Positions 5,741-10,000 of a stretch of 10,000 nucleotides of DNA are shown piece after piece. The notes beneath the pieces were generated by a model that made no database searches, was not told the origin of the DNA, and worked only from the letters and a program-made list of their open reading frames with translations. Source of the stretch: Baffinella frigidus (taxonomy: Eukaryota; Cryptophyceae; Cryptomonadales; Baffinellaceae); NCBI GenBank assembly GCA_026770585.1, contig MU646326.1:1151032-1161031 (forward strand), given 5' to 3'. The first letter of the stretch is position 1. Each line of letters begins with the position of its first letter. The position numbers were made by a program, and so were the translations under genes.

Positions 5741-5901
5741 CGCAACCTATAATTAGTTTTGTAAAGCAACTCGTTCTGGTACAGACTATAAAACAAGGTC
5801 CATTTAAAACTAAAAAGGGCTCCAATTCCTTTTTAAACGAGGTCTTGTTTTATGATTTGTACCAGGAACGAGTTACTTTACAAAACTAATTATAGGTTGC
5901 G
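5741..5901. mobile_element. 161-bp long hairpin element
   Basis: The left arm starts CGCAACCTATAATTAGTTTT and the right arm ends AAAACTAATTATAGGTTGCG. The outer stem of about 40 bp is almost perfect (through AACTCGTTCTGGTAC / GTACCAGGAACGAGTT), then a looser inner stem (ATAAAACAAG / CTTGTTTTAT) and an A/T-rich loop. No coding capacity. One copy in the window. Confidence 0.85.
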
Positions 5902-5980
5902 CCGCTATTAAATCCGCACGTCTCGCGCCTCCTGTGGATTCCGATGTTGACTCCCGAGGGCACGTGCAACCCTCATCCCC

Positions 5981-6101
5981 TACAGGGGTACCTCGCTGAT
6001 AAGAAATCGCTCCTCCCTAGGACCCTACAGTAGGGCTATGCCTAGGGCCCTACGGTGGTCCTAAGGGGGGGGCAGTTTCTTGTGAGCGAGGTACCCCTGT
6101 A
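5981..6101. mobile_element. family B element B3
   Basis: 121 bp including TA on both sides; TACAGGGGTACCTCGCTGAT to GAGCGAGGTACCCCTGTA. Interior CTAGGACCCTACAGTAGGGC and CCCTACGGTGGTCCTAAGGG. No coding capacity. Confidence 0.88.
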
Positions 6102-6341
6102 GCCACTACGCTCCTACCACAGGGCATACGTAGGAGCCTAGGACCTGTGGAGGGTCAAATACGACCCCCTGGCCACTTAAGGTCCTTGAGGTCCGTTAGG
6201 TTCTTCGAGCTCCCAACATAGACGGACACTGGAACTTATCTGCAGAAAAACCATGCTTCCTTTCGGATCACATCAAGGGATAGGAGCTTACCCCGAGTAC
6301 AGTCGACCTGGCGGCCATCCCGAGGCGGGCTCGTCCTGGAC
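6102..6341. other. spacer with a diverged half family A element
   Basis: 6103-6178 has TACCACAGGGCATACGTAGG, AGCCTAGGACC and CTGGCCACTTAAGG, a decayed family A end without its partner. TCCTTGAGGTCC...TAGGTT...CCCAACATAG (6181-6220) recurs at about 7027-7065. Otherwise no gene seen. Confidence 0.5.
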
Positions 6342-6573
6342 TACACGGGTGCCTCGCTCATAAGAAACGCCCGCCCCCTGGGACCAACGTAAGGCCCTAG
6401 GCATAGGCCTACTGTACAGGGGTACCTCGCTCATAAGAAACCGCCTCCCCCTAGGACCCTACAGTAGGACCATGCCTATGACCCTACGGTGGTCCTAGGG
6501 GAGGGGGGCAGTTTCTTATGAGCGAGGTACCCCTGTAGGGTCCTAGAGGGGGGGTTGGGTTCTTATGAACGAG
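6342..6573. mobile_element. family B element B4, split by another family B copy
   Basis: Left part 6342-6416 (TACACGGGTGCCTCGCTCAT to CATAGGCCTACTGTA) and right part 6538-6573 (GGGTCCTAGAGGGGGGGTTG to TTCTTATGAACGAG). The last bases of the right end are decayed. The more worn outer copy fits its being older than the insert. Confidence 0.85.
6415..6537. mobile_element. family B element B5, nested in B4
   Basis: 119-bp element (6417-6535) flanked by TA at 6415-6416 and 6536-6537. Removing the element and one TA restores the outer sequence CCTACTG-TA-GGGTCCTAG. This sets the family B ends at CAGGGG and CCCCTG and the target as TA. Confidence 0.9.
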
Positions 6574-6746
6574 AGGGCGCTGGAGCCCTCCTCCTTGACG
6601 ATTGCTCCTTTTGACCATGTCTCCAGGTTCACACTCAAGCTGCGGACGAGCAACCACACGTGGGAAAATAAAAGGTGTACACACCAGAAGCAGACTCAAG
6701 ACAGACCAGTCGCAGCACGGAGAGAGGAGGTCCTTCATGGATGCAT
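6574..6746. other. unrecognised stretch between B4 and A5
   Basis: Open on the plus strand for about 55 codons (FDHVSRFTLKLRTSNHTWEN region) and on the minus strand (MKDLLSPCCDW..., with a short hydrophobic run). Neither matches a family I know. Both frames run into element sequence. Possible exon remnant; low support. Confidence 0.25.
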
Positions 6747-6851
6747 TATCCCTTAAGTGGCCAGTAGACTCATTCGCCCTACCGTAGGGCCCTAGGACCT
6801 GCCTAGGACCTCTTGGCCGTCAAATTTGACGGCATGGCCACTTAAGGGATA
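6747..6851 (-). mobile_element. family A element A5
   Basis: 105 bp including TA ends; TATCCCTTAAGTGGCCAGTA to GGCATGGCCACTTAAGGGATA. The terminal repeats are perfect over the first 17 bases including the TA, so this is the best reference copy in the window. Confidence 0.92.
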
Positions 6852-6852
6852 T

Positions 6853-6984
6853 GGCTCTCAAGGAGACCTCGCGAGCGCAATTTTCAAAGAACCTGAGAGA
6901 GCCAAACGCTATTCGGCCGTGCTGAAAGGAAGGATCGAGCAGTATGACCCCGCTAGAGGGGAGGCGTCTCCGAGGCTCGCCACC
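6853..6984 (+). CDS. possible terminal exon or exon relic (unrecognised)
   Basis: A 44-codon open stretch directly after element A5, ending with TGA at 6985-6987. It contains SAIFKEPERAKRYSAVLKGR and then IEQYDPARGEASPRLAT. The composition (Lys/Glu/Arg, Tyr, Asp-Pro) looks like real protein, and a possible acceptor TCTCAAG lies at 6856-6862. There is no start codon of its own, and no upstream exon could be linked. It may be an exon, a relic of one, or chance. Confidence 0.25.
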
Positions 6985-6987
6985 TGA

Positions 6988-7138
6988 CCGACCGAGGCTC
7001 ACAAGCAGTGTGCAGGGTTTCCCATCCTTGAGGTCCTTTAGGTTTTAATTTCGCCCAACATAGCCCAACGACACGCCGTTCAGTCAACGCGGGGTGCAGA
7101 GGCGAAGGACCCCCTGAATCCCCGCACTCTTGACTTTG
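6988..7138. other. spacer without recognised gene
   Basis: Holds the second copy of the TCCTTGAGGTCC...CCCAACATAG segment (7027-7065; first at 6181-6220). Nothing else seen. Confidence 0.4.
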
Positions 7139-7260
7139 TACAGGGGTACCTCGCTCATAAGAAACCGCCCCCCCCTAGGACCCTACAGTAGGACCATGCC
7201 TAGGGTCCTATGGTGGTCCTAGGGGGGGGGGGGGTTTCTTATGAGCGAGGTACCCCTGTA
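7139..7260. mobile_element. family B element B6
   Basis: 118-bp element (7141-7258) with TA at 7139-7140 and 7259-7260. Both terminal repeats are perfect through GGTTTCTTATGAGCGAGG; the interior has a long G run. Confidence 0.92.
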
Positions 7261-7594
7261 GTCCAACTCCAGAAAGCAAACCCCCCCCGCCCGTTCCGAC
7301 TCAGCCTTGAGTGATAAATGGGAAGGGGGCAAATGGCTCCAACTGTGGACCGTTCTAGAGGGTCACGTCTGGCTGCGTGTCCTACATTAGTACCGCAGTG
7401 TCGGTTTTACTACTATCAGGCGTACGGGGGGATTTGCCACGGGGGTTCCCGGGACCCCATTTTGAGCCAATTCACCCCCAAAACTACGCCCCAAAGAGCC
7501 TCAGAGCAAACAAGCACCTCATAACCTAAAGGGTGCCTTGACAAGCCGAAGGTGCACCTCGTCGATCGCGTGATGCCGACAGAGCTTCAATCTC
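7261..7594. other. spacer without recognised gene
   Basis: About 330 bases of unique-looking sequence. An ATG-initiated open frame at 7318-7524 (68 codons) has no domain, biased composition or splice support and is not called. Confidence 0.4.
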
Positions 7595-7783
7595 GTAGAG
7601 CCATTCCGGTAGGACTTGTCGCGTTTTCGACTTCGAGATTTCAAGATTTCAGACTTCAAAAAGGTTTTAAAGGGCGTAAAACGTTTTAAAACACACCGTT
7701 TCAAATCGCATGGTACAAATGAAGTCTGAAATTATCAAATTCCAAATTCGAAAACGCGACAAGTCCTACCGGAATAGCTCTAC
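7595..7783. mobile_element. 189-bp long hairpin element
   Basis: Left arm GTAGAGCCATTCCGGTAGGA then CTTGTCGCGTTTTCG; the right arm is the complement, ending TCCTACCGGAATAGCTCTAC. About 35 bp of near-perfect outer stem, then a shared ATTTCAGACTTCA/TGAAGTCTGAAAT inner stem. A TA lies at each end (7596-7597, 7781-7782), so a TA target is possible. No coding capacity. Confidence 0.85.
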
Positions 7784-7833
7784 TTTGGAGAATCCAACTC
7801 CTTCAGCTCCGCCGCCGCCAGTGAGTTTCGCAG

Positions 7834-7953
7834 CAGGGGTACCTCGCTCATAAGAAACCGCGCCCCCCCCCAGGGCCGCCCTAGGGCCCTAGGCATAGGC
7901 CTACTGTAGGGTCCTAGGGGGGCGCGGTTTCTTATGAGCGAGGTTCCCCTGTA
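7834..7953. mobile_element. family B element B7
   Basis: 118-bp element (7834-7951), with TA on the right (7952-7953) and AG on the left. The left end has GGGGTACC but the right end has GGTTCCCC. The same variant is found at the facing end of B8. Confidence 0.9.
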
Positions 7954-7971
7954 CACTGCCATCCCTTGCGC

Positions 7972-8091
7972 TACAGGGGAACCTCGCTCATAAGAAACCG
8001 CCCCCCCCTAGGACCCTACAGTAGGGCTATGCCTAGGGCCCTAGTGGTCCTAGGGGGGGGGGCAGTTTCTTATGAGCGAGGTACCCCTGTA
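7972..8091. mobile_element. family B element B8
   Basis: 116-bp element (7974-8089) with TA on both sides. It lies 18 bases after the TA of B7. The left end has GGGGAACC and the right end the usual GGTACCCC. Confidence 0.92.
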
Positions 8092-8132
8092 CTGTACACA
8101 GAGGGCGACTGCTGCGGCACGCTCAGGCTCAG

Positions 8133-8152
8133 TACTGGCCACTTAAGGGATA
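8133..8152. repeat. solitary family A end
   Basis: TACTGGCCACTTAAGGGATA is exactly the right end of a family A element. No partner end or interior precedes it. Confidence 0.7.
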
Positions 8153-8160
8153 CATCCTGA

Positions 8161-8242
8161 ACACTACACTCTATACTATACACTATTCACTATACACTAT
8201 ACACTATACACTATACACTATACACTATGCACTATGCACTAC
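8161..8242 (+). repeat. heptamer tandem array (CACTATA)n
   Basis: About 11 units with a 7-bp period (CACTATACACTATACACTAT). The outer units carry single substitutions, such as TGCACTA at the right end. Confidence 0.93.
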
Positions 8243-8540
8243 TGGAGACACGCGAGCGCAGACCCCGCGGCTCAGGGCATTGCGTGGACATGCATCCCCC
8301 CCCCCCTCCCTCGTTGCTGCCCTCCTCGGCCCTTCCCCCCACCACAAAAAACGGGATTTTTGACAAGTGAATTCACTGTTTTTTCATTTTCGGCTCAGAC
8401 GTATAGCCACTAGAGCGAGAAAAACGTGCGTTTATTACGGATCGAAACCAACACGGCCTCCATGTGTTCCCCACCCCCAAGTATCCTAGGGGGAGAGAGA
8501 TTCCTTCTTCGATCTTGCAACATGGCCACAATGTTAATCC
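8243..8540. other. spacer with C tract and small palindrome
   Basis: A C/T tract at 8296-8340, a 12-bp perfect palindrome AGTGAATTCACT near 8367, and flanking A and T runs that extend it loosely. No gene seen. Confidence 0.5.
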
Positions 8541-8657
8541 GGGAACAAGAATTTTCTTTTAAAAGCTGGCAATGAAAATTACTACACAACGGGTCACGTT
8601 CGAAGCAATTGTGTACTAATTTTCGTACAGATTTTCAAAAGAAAAATACTTGTTCCC
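8541..8657. mobile_element. 117-bp long hairpin element
   Basis: Left arm GGGAACAAGAATTTTCTTTT and right arm AAGAAAAATACTTGTTCCC. The arms extend imperfectly to GAAAATTACTACAC / GTGTACTAATTTTC. The inner word links it to the element at 1644-1778. No coding capacity. Confidence 0.8.
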
Positions 8658-8704
8658 AGATGTATCCCCCCCAGGGGGGGCGAAGGTTGAGAAGGACCTA
8701 CATG

Positions 8705-8822
8705 TACAGGGGTACCTGGCTCATAAGAAACGCCCACCCCCCTAGGACCACCATAAGGCCCTAGGCATAGGCCTACTGTAGGGTCCTAGGGCGAGGCTGT
8801 TTCTTATTAGCGATTTACCCCT
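8705..8822. mobile_element. family B element B9
   Basis: TACAGGGGTACCTGGCTCAT to TTATTAGCGATTTACCCCT. The right end is worn and abuts family A copy A7 directly, sharing or having lost the TA. Confidence 0.87.
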
Positions 8823-8926
8823 ATCCCTTAAGTGGCGAAGCGGTCAAAATTGACCACCAAGAGGTCCTAGGCAGGTCCTAGGGCCCTACGGTAGGGCGTA
8901 TGGGCCTACTGGCCACTTAAGGGATA
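8822..8926 (+). mobile_element. family A element A7
   Basis: 105 bp including TA ends; TATCCCTTAAGTGGCGAAGC to ACTGGCCACTTAAGGGATA. Interior CAAGAGGTCCTAGGCAGGTC and CTACGGTAGGGCGTATGG. It follows B9 with no gap. Confidence 0.9.
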
Positions 8927-8962
8927 GGGAGGTGACGCCCCCTCTGCACGGTGCCACTGTAC

Positions 8963-9122
8963 ATTCATAGGCTAACAGCCTGAAAATGGGGTAGTTAGGC
9001 ATACGGTATTGCCCAGGACCTCCTACCGTAGGCCGAGGGATCCTAGGACCAAAAAGTCTCGGCCTACGGTAGGAGGTCCTAGGCAATCCCGTAGGCCTAA
9101 CTACCCCATTTTCAGGCCGTTA
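8963..9122. mobile_element. family D inverted-repeat element, full copy
   Basis: Inverted repeat TAACAGCCTGAAAATGGGGT (8973) to ACCCCATTTTCAGGCCGTTA (9122), 150 bp with TA at each end. Interior CAGGACCTCCTACCGTAGGC, a short loop, and its complement. The shape and first bases resemble family C, so C and D are likely related. The bases before it (TTCATAGGC) are also shared with the second copy at 9600. Confidence 0.87.
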
Positions 9123-9224
9123 CCCTACTAACATGTCCGTTCAGGAGGATTGGTGGGCCGGGCACTGAAATTACACGCGGCTCTGGCTAGGCGGTATCGC
9201 CCATCGCCCGTCAGAGTCGCTTGG
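9123..9224. other. spacer without recognised gene
   Basis: Unique-looking GC-rich sequence between the family D element and the 14-bp array. Nothing identified. Confidence 0.3.
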
Positions 9225-9293
9225 CCAGCATCGTTTGTCCAGCATCGTTTGACCAGCATCGTTTGACCAGTATCGTTTGACCAGTTTGACCAG
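9225..9293 (+). repeat. 14-bp tandem array
   Basis: Four units of CCAGCATCGTTTGA (with GT and TAT variants) plus a shortened CCAGTTTGA unit and a final CCAGG. Confidence 0.92.
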
Positions 9294-9392
9294 GAGGCTA
9301 TCGCGCGGCGGGCTTGACGGGCGGAGGGGGCTGCGCCAGGGGGGGTGTTCGGGGTTAGCTTACAATGGGACCTTGTCCTTCCGGTTGTTCAG

Positions 9393-9448
9393 AGAAAATG
9401 ACGTTTCTGAATGAAGCCCCCCATAACCTGTGGAACCAGGTCAGACAG
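9393..9448 (+). CDS. possible small internal exon (unrecognised)
   Basis: Acceptor-like CCGGTTGTTCAG (AG at 9391-9392), then an open stretch reading KMTFLNEAPHNLWNQVRQ and a donor-like CAG|GTAGCG (GT at 9449). The peptide looks protein-like, but I do not recognise it, and no partner exon is linked. Read without splicing, an ATG at 9366 gives 43 codons ending in TGA at 9495. Weak. Confidence 0.2.
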
Positions 9449-9599
9449 GTAGCGAGCCTCGGCCATGGGCCAGGTCGCGAGCCTCTAGTTGACTGATGTG
9501 AAGGGTCAATGAACTCAGGTTTGGTCTCAGCGTGTGTTGCCTCTGGCCTTGCGAGACGCCTCTCGACCCAAGCGGGGTCTCACTCGACCTGGGGGCACG

Positions 9600-9702
9600 T
9601 TCATAGGCTAACGGCTTGAAAATGGGGTAGTTAGGCCTACGGCATTGCCTAGGACCTCCTACCGTAGGCCGAGGGATCCTAGGACCAAAACGTGTCGGCC
9701 TA
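9600..9702. mobile_element. family D element, right-truncated
   Basis: TTCATAGGCTAACGGCTTGA then AAATGGGGTAGTTAGGCCTA through CTACCGTAGGCCGAGGGATC to GTCGGCCTA. It matches 8964-9070. The right arm is missing beyond 9702. Confidence 0.87.
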
Positions 9703-9756
9703 GAGCGGGGTCTGCAAATTCTGTGGTTCTTCCTCAGGTTCACCCTAAAATCCAGC

Positions 9757-9829
9757 CCCAACGTGAGGCGCGTATCAACCACAGACTCGTCGGCCGCAGT
9801 CACCACTTAGGTCCACCCAGGGTTAATTG
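9757..9829 (+). CDS. possible exon after a strong acceptor-like site (unrecognised)
   Basis: TGGTTCTTCCTCAG (AG at 9738-9739) is the best polypyrimidine-AG signal in the right half. The frame that follows (VHPKIQPQREARINHRLVGR from 9740) is open to TGA at 9830. The minus strand is open here too (VVDTRLTLGLDFRVNLRK region). No family is recognised and neither strand is preferred with confidence. Confidence 0.15.
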
Positions 9830-9850
9830 ATCTAATTAGGATTCATAAGT

Positions 9851-9895
9851 AAAATTACCTATGCCATAGTAATTTCTCCTATGATTTCTCCTATG
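9851..9895. repeat. AT-rich palindrome and 12-bp tandem pair
   Basis: AAATTACCTATG against CCATAGTAATTT forms a near palindrome (about 9851-9874), followed by two copies of ATTTCTCCTATG. Confidence 0.6.
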
Positions 9896-9925
9896 AAACG
9901 CGGCCCGCGCGCGGCGCCCCCGCAG

Positions 9926-9950
9926 GTACCACTTCGCAGCCACCGGGGGC
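9926..9950 (+). other. possible exon start at the window edge
   Basis: CCCCCGCAG is followed by an open frame reading YHFAATGGFTDT, which looks like protein, then continues to a TAG near 9985. Too short to call. Listed because the adjacent GC-rich stretch (9900-9925) differs from the surrounding AT-rich sequence. Confidence 0.15.
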
Positions 9951-10000
9951 TTCACGGATACAGTCCATCTAAACGATTTTTACTAGAATCTTGTCCATTT

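Noticed and set aside
6484-6738. Minus-strand frame with a hydrophobic run after MKDLLSPCCDW, like a secreted protein
   Set aside because: It runs through the family B element for about a third of its length, and the hydrophobic run is short. No homologue is recognised.
7318-7524. 68-codon plus-strand open frame
   Set aside because: No domain, no splice support, ordinary length for chance in GC-rich DNA.
7780-8160. Open frames with YRGTSLIRN and similar peptides (also 6484-6738, 8886-9086, 9441-9806)
   Set aside because: They are translations of family B or D inverted-repeat ends and run across element borders. There is no independent coding evidence.
1-10000. tRNA, rRNA or transposase genes
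   Set aside because: I looked for TPsiC-like boxes, conserved rRNA words and long frames with transposase motifs, and saw none.

Overview
This is eukaryotic nuclear DNA, probably from a protist or alga. The evidence is one spliced, GC-rich conserved gene with GT-AG introns, surrounded by dense short palindromic transposon copies (MITE-like) and homopolymer and simple-sequence tracts. There is no bacterial gene packing, no ribosome binding sites and no operon structure. I cannot name the lineage from the sequence.

Left part (1-4600). A 54-base poly-G run opens the window and looks like a sequence-end artefact. A weak candidate first exon of a divergent gene lies on the minus strand at 189-253. 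The one secure gene is a CCDC25-like protein (NFACT-R/DUF814 family) on the plus strand. I assemble it as join(581..697, 906..1274, 2377..2511, 4556..4600), which gives 221 codons. All three introns are phase 0. The last exon is only 14 codons plus a stop and carries the acidic tail ending DSDGEVDFM. Intron 1 is short (208 bp). Intron 2 (1102 bp) holds a palindromic element and a tandem duplication that copies the exon 3 acceptor. Intron 3 (2044 bp) is filled with a 30-bp tandem array, a 49-bp tandem pair, and several families of inverted-repeat elements.

Right part (4601-10000). This is mostly intergenic or undetermined DNA built from small inverted-repeat elements. Family A is about 101 bp with ends TCCCTTAAGTGGCCA and a TA target. 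Family B is about 118 bp with ends CAGGGGTACCTCGCTCAT and a TA target. Families C and D are about 150 bp with ends related to CCTGAAAAYSGGGTAGTT. There are also long hairpins at 4986-5059, 5741-5901, 7595-7783 and 8541-8657. Two nested insertions (A into B at 4711-4821, and B into B at 6417-6535) fix element boundaries and the TA target duplication. No transposase is encoded here, so all copies look non-autonomous. Simple repeats include a CACTATA heptamer array and a 14-bp tandem array. A few protein-like short open stretches next to splice-like signals (6853-6984, 9393-9448, 9757-9829, 9926-9950) could be exons or exon relics, but I do not recognise them.

The most notable features are the heavy element load inside one small housekeeping-type gene, the duplication of both edges of its exon 3, and a shared vocabulary of short words (CCTAGG, CTACCGTAGG) across otherwise different element families.
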